Positions 7,978-15,760 of a stretch of 64,000 nt of DNA are shown here, one piece after another (positions within the stretch are counted from its first letter, which is position 1; each line of letters opens with the position of its first letter). The stretch covers positions 1 through 64,000 of the forward strand of contig CAVVHQ010000028.1 in assembly GCA_963748075.1 (NCBI GenBank), read 5' to 3'. This DNA is from VRUE01 sp963748075 (GTDB taxonomy: Bacteria > Actinomycetota > Thermoleophilia > Solirubrobacterales > 70-9). The translations under genes were made by a program, and so were the position numbers. The notes under the pieces are model-generated. The model was given only the letters and a program-made list of their open reading frames with translations, ran no database searches and was not told where the DNA came from.

Positions 7978-8727
7978 ATGTCGGTCGAGACCGGCCAAGC
8001 GCACGCCGCGACTCCGCAGCTGGGGGAGCCGGCGATCTCCTTGCGCGGCGTCCGCAAGACCTATGGCAAAGGAGAGGTCGCGGTTCACGCGCTGCGCGGC
8101 GTCGACCTCGAGATCTGGCCGGAGGAGTTCGTCGTCCTGCTCGGGCCGAGCGGTTCCGGGAAGACGACCCTGCTCAACCTGATCGGCGGGATCGAGCCGG
8201 CCAGCGAGGGCGGCATCGAGGTCTCCGGCAGCGACGTCACCGACCTCGACGAGGAGGGCAGGACCCGGTTCCGGCGGGAGACGGTCGGCTTCATCTTCCA
8301 GCTCTTCAACCTGATCCCGACTCTGACCGCGCTGGAGAACGTCGAGCTGGTCGCCGAGCTGGGCAACGGCGCCGAGCGGGCGCCGGAGATGCTGGAGCGG
8401 GTCGGCCTCGGCGACCGCATGGACCACTTCCCCGCCCAGCTCTCGGGCGGCGAGCAGCAACGGGTCGCCGTCGCCCGCGCCCTCGCCGGCGGCCCGCAGG
8501 TGCTGCTCGGCGACGAGCCGACCGGCGCTCTCGACCTGGAGACCGGCCGCACCGTGCTGGCCCTGCTGCACGAGCTGAGCCACGAGATGCACCAGACGGT
8601 GCTGCTGGTCACCCACAACGCCTCGATCGCCCGCATGGCCGACCGGGTGCTGCGGATGCGCGACGGCCGCATCATCGGCGACGAGCGCAACGACTCCCCG
8701 GCGCCCGCCGAGCAGCTCGAATGGTGA
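7978..8727 (+). CDS. ABC transporter ATP-binding protein (MacB/LolD type)
   Basis: 249-residue ATPase. It has Walker A GPSGSGKTT near residue 58, Q-loop FIFQLFNLIPTLTALENV, signature LSGGEQQRVAVARAL, Walker B VLLGDEPTGALD and H-loop LVTHN. The FQLFNL and ALD features place it in the LolD/MacB/FtsE-like subgroup that energises FtsX-type permeases rather than classical importers. The permease follows nine bases downstream. Confidence 0.93.
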   Translation: MSVETGQAHAATPQLGEPAISLRGVRKTYGKGEVAVHALRGVDLEIWPEEFVVLLGPSGSGKTTLLNLIGGIEPASEGGIEVSGSDVTDLDEEGRTRFRRETVGFIFQLFNLIPTLTALENVELVAELGNGAERAPEMLERVGLGDRMDHFPAQLSGGEQQRVAVARALAGGPQVLLGDEPTGALDLETGRTVLALLHELSHEMHQTVLLVTHNASIARMADRVLRMRDGRIIGDERNDSPAPAEQLEW

Positions 8728-8736
8728 GCGGCTGAG

Positions 8737-11106
8737 GTGGGTTCTAAGGCCCTGCGGGCCAAGGCGCGCCGCGACATGCGGCGCCAGCGCGCCTCCTTCC
8801 TGGCGATCGCGGTGACGATCTTCCTTGGTGTCACCCTGTTCGGCGCCAGCTACGACGCCTACCAGAACCTCGACGCCTCCTACAAGCGCGCCTTCACCGA
8901 GTACCGCTTCGCAAACCTGATCGTGACCGGGGGAAGGACGGGGCAGCTGGCGCGGCGGGCGCGGGCGACGGGCGGAGTCGAGGCGGTGCAGGCGCGGACT
9001 CAGGCCGACCTGCCGCTGCGGGTCGGCCGCGACAAGTTCCTCGGCCGGGTGGTCGGGTTCTCGCCCGGCCACCAGCCTGCGGTCGATCAGGTCGACGTCG
9101 AAAGGGGCTCCTACCTGCGGCGCAGCGAGCCGGAAGGCGTCCTGGTCGAGAAGCACACCGCCGAAGCCTTCGACCTGAAGCCGGGCGACGGCGTCACGGC
9201 GGTCGGCGCGGGCGGGCCGGCGCGGGTGCGGATCCTCGGGGTCGTCTCCTCGCCCGAGTACTTCTGGCCGGCGCGCAGCCGCCAGGACATCCTGCCCGCC
9301 CCGAAGGACTTCGGCGTCCTCTTCGCGCCCGAGGCGCTGGCGCGGCGGCTGGCCGGCGCCTCCGCCCCCAACCAGGTCGCGATCTACTACGACGGCGGCC
9401 GCGAGGACTCGGCCCTGACCGCGAAGCTCAGCCGCGCGGCCGGCAGGCTCGGCGCCGCCGACATCCTCACCCGCGCCGACCAACCCTCCAACAGCGCCCT
9501 GCAGCAGGACGTCAAGAGCTTCCGTGAGCTCGCCCTGCTCTTCCCCCTGCTCTTCCTCACCGCGGCGGCGCTTGCCACCGGGGTGCTGATGCGGCGGCTG
9601 GTCACCGCGCAGCGGCCGATCGTCGGCATGCTGCGCGCCTGCGGCTACTCGCGGCGCCAGGTCGTCTCCCACTACCTCACCTTCGGCGTCGCCTGCGGCC
9701 TGGCCGGCGGCCTGGCCGGGGCGGCGGCGGCGATCGGCCTGGCCGGCGTCGTCACCGAGGCCTACACCGAGGAGCTCTCGATCCCGATCACCCTCACCTC
9801 GATCTCGCCGCTGACCGCGGTGATCGGAATCGCCTTCGGCCTGCTGACCGGGGCGATCGCCGCGGCGCTGCCGGCCGCCGCCGCGTCCCGCGTCCCGCCG
9901 GCCGAGGCGATGCGCCGCTTCGCCCCCTCGGGGACCGGCGGGCTCAGCCTCGCCGAGCGTCTGCTGCCGCCCCTGCGCAGGCTGCCGGTGCGCTGGCGGA
10001 TGACGATCCGCGCGGTCGGCCGCAACCCGCGCCGCTCGCTGTCGACCGTAATCGGCGTCGTCCTCGCTCTGACGCTGATCCTCGTCTCCTGGGGGATGAT
10101 CGACACCACGCAGATCCTGGTCGACCGCCAGTACGGCGAGGTCGACCGCCAGGACGCCGAGCTGTACTTCCGCGGCGCCCTCGAGCCGGCCGAGCTGCGC
10201 CGCGTGCGCGACACCGGCGGCGTCGCCGAAGTGGAGCCCGGGGTCGACCTGCCGGTCTCGCTGCGGGCCGACGAACGCCGCTACCAGACCGCGCTGATCG
10301 GCCTCGAGCGCGACACGCGGATGCACGGCTTCCTGCTCGACGGCGGCGGCACGACGACGCTGCCCGCCAACGGCCTGCTGGCCGGCAAGGCGCTGGGCTC
10401 CAAACTCGACATCGGCAGCGGCGACACGGTGGAGGTGACGGCGCCCGGGACCGGCGTCTCGGTGCCTGCGCCGGTCGATGGCTTCCTCGACGAGCCGCTC
10501 GGCACCTACGTCTACGCGGCGCTGGGGCCGATCCGGCGCCTGGCCGGACCGCGGCTCGGGCTCGGCAACGTGGCCCTGGTCCGCTACGCGCCGGGCGTCG
10601 ACCGCGAAGCGATGCGGCGGCGGCTCAGCGCGCTGCCCGGCGTGGTCGCCTTCTCGGACTCCAACGCGCTGCGCGACACGGTCAACGAATACCTCGGCCT
10701 CTTCTACGCCTTCGTCGGAATCATGCTGCTGTTCGGGGCGGCGATGGCCTTCGCCCTCCTCTACAACTCGATCCAGGCCAACCTCGCCGAACGGGCGGTC
10801 GAGGTGGCGACGCTGCGCGCCGCGGGGATCCGCTTCCGCACCCTCTCGCGGATGATCACCGCCGAGAACTTCCTGGTCACCGCGATCGGCATCGTCCCCG
10901 GCCTGATCGTCGGGGTCGAGGTGTCGCGCGTCTTCCTCGCCTCCTTCAACAGCGACTCCTTCAGCTTCGACCTGCAGATCCGCGCCTCGACCCTGGTCCT
11001 CTCCGCCATCGCGATCCTCGCCGTCTCCCTGCTCTCCGAGTGGCCCGGCCTGCGCGCCGTGAAGAAGCTCGACATAGCGAGAGTCGTCCGCGAGCGGGCT
11101 GCGTGA
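8737..11106 (+). CDS. ABC transporter permease, FtsX/MacB family
   Basis: 789 residues with a GTG start. It has an N-terminal membrane helix (SFLAIAVTIFLGVTLFGASY), a large extracytoplasmic domain to about residue 255, and a group of three helices at about 262-400 (ALLFPLLFLTAAALATGVLM .. LLTGAIAAALPAA). A second external domain and a final three-helix FtsX unit follow (FYAFVGIMLLFGAAMAFALL .. LLSEWPGLRAVKKLDI). The doubled FtsX arrangement is typical of actinobacterial exporters or lipoprotein movers. Substrate unknown. It pairs with the ATPase just upstream. Confidence 0.88.
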   Translation: MGSKALRAKARRDMRRQRASFLAIAVTIFLGVTLFGASYDAYQNLDASYKRAFTEYRFANLIVTGGRTGQLARRARATGGVEAVQARTQADLPLRVGRDKFLGRVVGFSPGHQPAVDQVDVERGSYLRRSEPEGVLVEKHTAEAFDLKPGDGVTAVGAGGPARVRILGVVSSPEYFWPARSRQDILPAPKDFGVLFAPEALARRLAGASAPNQVAIYYDGGREDSALTAKLSRAAGRLGAADILTRADQPSNSALQQDVKSFRELALLFPLLFLTAAALATGVLMRRLVTAQRPIVGMLRACGYSRRQVVSHYLTFGVACGLAGGLAGAAAAIGLAGVVTEAYTEELSIPITLTSISPLTAVIGIAFGLLTGAIAAALPAAAASRVPPAEAMRRFAPSGTGGLSLAERLLPPLRRLPVRWRMTIRAVGRNPRRSLSTVIGVVLALTLILVSWGMIDTTQILVDRQYGEVDRQDAELYFRGALEPAELRRVRDTGGVAEVEPGVDLPVSLRADERRYQTALIGLERDTRMHGFLLDGGGTTTLPANGLLAGKALGSKLDIGSGDTVEVTAPGTGVSVPAPVDGFLDEPLGTYVYAALGPIRRLAGPRLGLGNVALVRYAPGVDREAMRRRLSALPGVVAFSDSNALRDTVNEYLGLFYAFVGIMLLFGAAMAFALLYNSIQANLAERAVEVATLRAAGIRFRTLSRMITAENFLVTAIGIVPGLIVGVEVSRVFLASFNSDSFSFDLQIRASTLVLSAIAILAVSLLSEWPGLRAVKKLDIARVVRERAA

Positions 11107-11120
11107 TGCTCTGCACAGGA

Positions 11121-11227
11121 GCGGTCACAGTAGGGGTTCCGCTTAACTTTTTTTGAAGACAGCCGCTTGCCGTCCGAGGACGGCGGCGCAAAAAAAGTAC
11201 AAGACGCTCCACCCCTACTGCGACCGC
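11121..11227. repeat. MITE-like element R3, copy 1
   Basis: A ~107-bp element ending in inverted repeats GCGGTCACAGTAGGGGT and its 16/17 complement. Just inside the ends are asymmetric conserved boxes: CCGCTTAACTTTTTTTG on one side and AAGTACAAGACGCTCC on the other. The middle holds a GTCCGAGGAC hairpin. The right end supplies the last codons and the stop of thyX. A related copy lies at 39904-40016. Confidence 0.75.
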
Positions 11228-12816
11228 CCCGCACCAGCCCGTCTGCGCTGCGTGCGGATCTCGCTGAGGATGCGCTCCAGGCGCGGCTCCCGAGAGGTGT
11301 CGACGTGGCTCATTGCGGCGGCGACGGCGGGGTGGATCGCGGCGATCCGCTCGTGCATCGCCTGGGCGACGGCGCGGTAGGCGGGGTGGCCCTCGCGGCC
11401 CGAGCGCAGCTCGATCAGGTGCATCGCCTCGCGCGCGTTGAGGTCGAGCACGTAGCGGATCCGGTAGGCGAGGCAGAGCGCGTAGGGCGCCTGCTCGGCG
11501 AGGCCGGCGCCGAGCAGGCGGTCGTGCTCGGCGCGGGAGACCTCCAGGGCGCGGTCGAAGTCGTCGCCGACCCCGGCCTCGCGCACCTCCTCGGGAACGC
11601 CGGCCCCGAGGTCGGGGCCGAGCCGCTGCCACTGGCAGGTCAGCATCCGGTGGCGCTGCAAATCGCGGAAGGCGCCGTAGTCGGAGACGACCTCGAAGCG
11701 GTAGCGCAGCGCCTCGAAGCCGCGACCGGGGCGGTGGCGGCGGTTGGCCCGCTGGCCGATCAGCGCCGCCAGCAGCTCGGCGCGCTCTTCGCGGTCGAGC
11801 ACGTCGACCCGGCCGCGGATCTCGGTCTCCGGCGCCGTGGCGGCCTCGAACAGGCAGGCGGCGAGCAGGTCCTCTTCGCTTCCGTCGACGTGGACCAGCT
11901 CGACCGAGGGGGCGTCCCCGCCGCTGGCGTGTCGGTCGAGCCCGAGCCGCGCCACCCAGCGCTCGGTCGCCTCGCGGCGACGCTCCAGGTAGGAGATCCA
12001 CTCGCCGCCGCGGTCGGGCCGCTCGACCCGCGAGATGAAGCTCGGCATCACCTGCTGCAGCTCGCGCAGGATCATCGCGCCGTACTGGCGCGCCTCCGGC
12101 AGCGGCGAGGCCATCAGCCGCAGCAGCAGCTGCTCGTAAGCCTGGCCGCTGGCGTAGATGCCGACGTGGCTGAGGGTCGCGGCGGGCAGCAGGCCGCGCA
12201 GCAGGTCGAGCGCCTTGGCGCGGATCGAGCGCCGCCAAGCGGCCTCCGGCTCCTCGCCGCGGGGCCAGCGCTCCGCCGCCCACTCCTCGACCCGGCCGAG
12301 CGAGCGCGAGTAGATCGCGAACAGCTCGTCCATCGCCGCGTCGAACTCCGGTCCCAGCTCCTCGTCGCGGTAGTAGCGGTAGCCGCCCCCCGCATCGGCG
12401 GGCAGCGGCTTGTCATAGGGGATGTAGCGGGTCGACTGCTCCAGGTAGGCGGCGAGGCGGCCGCGCTGCAACAGCTTGGTGAGCACGTTGGAGACCCACT
12501 CGCAGGCGATGTGGGCGCCGCCGACCTGGGCGATCGAGTCGTCGCCGTAGCCGACGAAGATCCGCTCGTACAGCTCCGCGGCGCGCTTCCCCTCGGCCCC
12601 GTCGAAGGGCCGCTCGCCGGCCGGCACGTCCCCCGCGAACTCCTCCAGGAAGAGCCGCCGAACGGTCCCGGAATAGCGCGAATAGCGGGCAAAAAGCGCT
12701 CCCTTCACGGTCTCCGGCAGGTTGACGAGGGCGAACACGGGGCGGTCGAGGTTGGTGAAATGAGGAGCCAGCAGCTCCCGCTCCGCGGCGGTGAAGTCCT
12801 CGACCGGGTAGCGCAC
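11215..12816 (-). CDS. thyX: FAD-dependent thymidylate synthase, double ThyX domain
   Basis: A 533-residue protein about twice the usual ThyX length, made of two tandem ThyX-like halves. The N-terminal half has LQRGRLAAYLEQSTRYIPYD near residues 115-134, where the usual RHR has become RGR but the E-QSTRY tail is kept. The C-terminal half has LQRHRMLTCQWQRLG near 400 with the intact RHR but a changed downstream serine region. ThyX makes dTMP from dUMP using methylene-tetrahydrofolate, FAD and NADPH. The two halves may each supply part of composite active sites. Its stop codon lies inside repeat R3. Confidence 0.82.
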   Translation of the reverse strand: MRYPVEDFTAAERELLAPHFTNLDRPVFALVNLPETVKGALFARYSRYSGTVRRLFLEEFAGDVPAGERPFDGAEGKRAAELYERIFVGYGDDSIAQVGGAHIACEWVSNVLTKLLQRGRLAAYLEQSTRYIPYDKPLPADAGGGYRYYRDEELGPEFDAAMDELFAIYSRSLGRVEEWAAERWPRGEEPEAAWRRSIRAKALDLLRGLLPAATLSHVGIYASGQAYEQLLLRLMASPLPEARQYGAMILRELQQVMPSFISRVERPDRGGEWISYLERRREATERWVARLGLDRHASGGDAPSVELVHVDGSEEDLLAACLFEAATAPETEIRGRVDVLDREERAELLAALIGQRANRRHRPGRGFEALRYRFEVVSDYGAFRDLQRHRMLTCQWQRLGPDLGAGVPEEVREAGVGDDFDRALEVSRAEHDRLLGAGLAEQAPYALCLAYRIRYVLDLNAREAMHLIELRSGREGHPAYRAVAQAMHERIAAIHPAVAAAMSHVDTSREPRLERILSEIRTQRRRAGAGRSQ

Positions 12817-12889
12817 CGGCGCATCGTAACCGCGGCCCCCGACGCGGCTCGGCGCCCTCGAATTGCGCTTCGACCGCGCTATGACCCGG

Positions 12890-13255
12890 TCAAAGTCCAG
12901 CTCGGCCGCCCGGAGGGCCCGCCATCAGCTCAACGCGGTGGCCGCCGGGAGCTACCGCCTTGGCGCGCGCCGCATCCCAGTGCTCGCGGCCCGGGGCGAC
13001 CTCGAAGTCGTGCTCGCGCAGGCGTTCGACGGCGCGGTCGAAATCGGGGACGACGACCGCGGCGTGGCCGTGCGGCGGCACGGTCGGCGACTCGTTGCGT
13101 TCCAGGTGGACCTGCGTGCCCTCGCGTTCGAGCCAGACGAACGTCTCCGCCAGCATCGCCGGCGGCTCGACCCGCTCGAAGCCGAGCAGCTCCCAGAACC
13201 CGACCGAGCGCTCGACGTCCCCCGGCGCCACCTCGAGCGTCACGTGCTGGAGCAT
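12890..13255 (-). CDS. VOC/glyoxalase-fold protein
   Basis: 121 residues with the paired beta-alpha-beta-beta-beta modules of the vicinal oxygen chelate fold. Likely metal-site residues are His4 (MLQHVTLEV), the QVHLER region near 50, GHAAVVV near 63, and Glu in GGHRVELM near 107. The family includes glyoxalase I, dioxygenases and fosfomycin-resistance enzymes; the sequence alone does not decide between them. Confidence 0.75.
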   Translation of the reverse strand: MLQHVTLEVAPGDVERSVGFWELLGFERVEPPAMLAETFVWLEREGTQVHLERNESPTVPPHGHAAVVVPDFDRAVERLREHDFEVAPGREHWDAARAKAVAPGGHRVELMAGPPGGRAGL

Positions 13256-13303
13256 TCGCCACCTGGAACCTGCATCGATCTCAGGATATGCGTGTGCTGC
13301 CGC

Positions 13304-14350
13304 TCAGAGCAGGAGCGAGGCCAGGGCCGCGAGGACGACGATCGTCGTCGACCAGGTCACCGCCTCGGCGGTTATCTCCATGTCGAGGCCGTAGGCCTGG
13401 GCGACGACCATCGAGTTGATCCCGGTCGGCATCGCGGCGAGCAGCAGGTAGGGAGTTGGGAGGTCGATCAGCGGCGTCGCCAGCAGGACCAGCAGGGCGG
13501 GAGCGACGGCGAGCCGCAGGACCACCGCGAGCGCCACCGGGCGACTCAGCGGCGGCGGCATCGGCAGCCGGCCGCCCTCGGCGCTCTCCGCCAGGGTCGC
13601 GCCGACCGCGAAGAAGCCGATCGGCAGGATCGCGACGATGATCGCCTGCGAGACGTCGACCAGGGCCTGCGGCGCGAGCGCCTGCGGCGCGAGCAGGCCG
13701 GCGATCGCCGCGTAGAGCGGCGGGTTGCGGGTGAAGAAGGCGCGCAGCCGTTCGCGCGGCCCTTCGCCGGCCTTGGCGCCGAAGGCGGCGCCGACCGCGA
13801 AAGCTCCGAGCAGCAGCGATGGGCCGCTGACCAGCACGTCGTAGAGAACCGCGGTGGAGAGCTGATCCCGTCCCAGCAGCGCGACGGTCAGCGGGTAGCC
13901 GAGATAGCCGGTGTTGATGCAGAGCACCGTCGCGATCACCGCGCCGGTTTGCGGCCGCGCCAGCCGGAGGACGCGGCTTGCCACCCACCAGGCGAGCGAC
14001 CCAGCGAGTGAGAGGGCGACCAGCCCCAGCCCCAGGCCGGCTCCGTGTTCGACGTCGATCTCGGCCGCGGCCAGGTTGAAGAAGATCAGCGGCGGGATCA
14101 GCACGTAGAGCATCAGGGTCAGCGAGCGCCGCGCCGCGATCCCGGCGCCGCGCGGCCAGCGCCGCTCCGCCCCGACCCCGATCGCAACCGAGACGACGAT
14201 CGCCGCCGCTATGAGAGGACGTTGCTCAGAAGAGAGAGGCGCCGGCGTGCTGGGCGAAGTCGACCAGTGGCTGCGGGACGACCCCGAAGAAGACAGTCGC
14301 GGCGGCTGCGAGCAGGGCCGGCCCGACCAGGTAGCCGCGGCGTCCGGCAT
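13304..14350 (-). CDS. AEC (auxin efflux carrier) family transporter
   Basis: About ten hydrophobic segments in two halves. The family-typical asparagine/proline motifs are LMLYVLIPPLIFFNLA, CINTGYLGYPLTVALLG and AMPTGINSMVVAQAY. The core protein starts near RPLIAAAIVV at about 14206, but no ATG, GTG or TTG precedes it in frame until the ATG at 14350. That start would overlap the end of nuoN by 125 bases. Either it uses a rare start or the upstream end needs correction. Substrate unknown. Confidence 0.65.
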   Translation of the reverse strand: MPDAAATWSGRPCSQPPRLSSSGSSRSHWSTSPSTPAPLSSEQRPLIAAAIVVSVAIGVGAERRWPRGAGIAARRSLTLMLYVLIPPLIFFNLAAAEIDVEHGAGLGLGLVALSLAGSLAWWVASRVLRLARPQTGAVIATVLCINTGYLGYPLTVALLGRDQLSTAVLYDVLVSGPSLLLGAFAVGAAFGAKAGEGPRERLRAFFTRNPPLYAAIAGLLAPQALAPQALVDVSQAIIVAILPIGFFAVGATLAESAEGGRLPMPPPLSRPVALAVVLRLAVAPALLVLLATPLIDLPTPYLLLAAMPTGINSMVVAQAYGLDMEITAEAVTWSTTIVVLAALASLLL

Positions 14351-15760
14351 GCGGATCGGTCGGGTCGGCCTCCGGAGACGCGCCGGCGATCGCCGGGGTC
14401 GCGGCGGGCTCGCCGCCGGGCCGCATCCACATCGCCGCCACCACCCGCAGGTAGTAGGCGAGCGAGATCATCGTCCCGACCGCGATGAACACGGCGAGCC
14501 AGGTGTAGTCGCCTTCGACCAGCGCCTCGATCAGGTAGAGCTTGCCGATGAAGCCGACCGTCGCCGGCAGCCCGGCCAGGGCCAGCATCGAGATCGTCAG
14601 CGGCCAGGCGAGCAGCGGCCGCTCGCGCCCCAGCCCGCGCACCGCGTCGATGCCGTCGCCGAGCGCGGTCTCCCGCTCACGCGCCACCAGCACCGCGAAG
14701 GCGGCCAGGTTCATCAGGGCGTAGCCGGCCAGGTAGAAGACGAGCGCGTCGACCCCGGCCCGGTTGGCGACGACCAGGCCGCCGAGGATGTAGCCGGCCT
14801 GGGCGATGCCGGAGTAGCCGAGCAGCCGCTTCAGCGAGTCCTGCCCGAGCGCGCCGACGTTGCCGATCACGATCGTCGCCGCGGCCAGGACCGCCAGGGC
14901 CGGTTGCCAGTCGCCCGTCTGCGGCGCCAGGGCGACGTCGAAGAAGCGGACGAAGACCGCGAATGCGGCCGCCTTGGTCGCCACCGCCATGAAGCCGGTG
15001 ATCGGGGTCGGCGCCCCCTCGTAGACGTCCGGGGTCCACTGATGGAAGGGGGCGATCGAGGTCTTGAAGGCGAGCCCGACCGCGGCCATCCCGATCCCGA
15101 CCAGGATCAGCGGATCGGAGAGCAGCCCCTCGCGGCCGACCCCGGCGGCGATCCCGGCGAAGTCGGTCGAGCCGGAGCCGCCATAGAGGAAGGCCAACCC
15201 GTAGAGCAGCGTCGCCGACCCGAGCGAGCCGACGATCAGGTACTTCAGCCCCGACTCGAGCGAGCGCTCGTGGCGCAGGTTGGTCGCGCAGAGGATGTAG
15301 AGGGGGATCGAGAGGGTCTCGATCGCGACGAAGAAGGTGACCAGGTTCTGTGACTGGGCGAGCAGCGTCATCCCCAGCACCGAGCCGAGCAGCAGCGAGT
15401 GGTACTCGCCCGAGCCGGTGTCCTCGGCGGCCGGCTCGCCGATCGAGAGCAGCACCGCGAAGGCGGCGGTGAAGACGGCGATCAGCGAGATCGATATCGC
15501 CAGGTCGTCGATTCGCAGCGCCCCGGCGATCAGGTCCTGCGGGTCGTTCCACTGCCAGATCAGCAGGCCGGCGGTCGCCGCCAGGGTCAGAAGCGTCAGC
15601 ACCGCCGGCGCGTTCGCAGTTGTTGCCCCTATACGGAGAGAAGTGCGAACGCGCGGGTGGGGGGCAGCACCGCGCTCAGCAGCACGAAGCAGACCCCCGC
15701 GGTGAGCGCGATGACCGGCGAGAGGCCGGCGTAGTCGATGTGCGGCGCCTCGAAGCTCAC
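14226..15760 (-). pseudogene. nuoN: NADH-quinone oxidoreductase subunit N, frame interrupted near the 5' end
   Basis: Complex I antiporter-like membrane subunit. The genuine start is the GTG at 15760: it overlaps the nuoM stop (GTGA) and opens the typical NuoN start MSFEAPHIDYAGL. After 43 codons this frame stops at a TAG. The remaining ~470 residues, including TSIAPFHQWTPDVYEG, continue in another frame. A 47-bp palindrome (15608-15654) lies exactly at the break. Deleting it joins LLSAVLPPT to PAVLTLLTL in frame. As written, the gene needs frameshifting, re-initiation inside the gene, or correction of a sequencing error. As the last nuo gene its loss would cripple complex I. Confidence 0.8.
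15608..15654. repeat. 47-bp palindrome inside nuoN
   Basis: Perfect 11-base arms, GCGCGTTCGCA at 15608-15618 and its complement at 15644-15654, around a 25-base centre containing TTGCCCCTATACGG. The centre recalls the CCCCTATA palindromes at 23806 and 57713. Its length is 2 modulo 3, which accounts exactly for the frame change in nuoN. Confidence 0.85.

Noticed and set aside
7015..10326. Very long minus-strand open frame (1103 codons) opposite the ABC operon
   Set aside because: It is the antisense of the membrane protein, ATPase and permease genes; its composition (Arg/Gly/Glu-rich, no domains) is the usual high-GC shadow.
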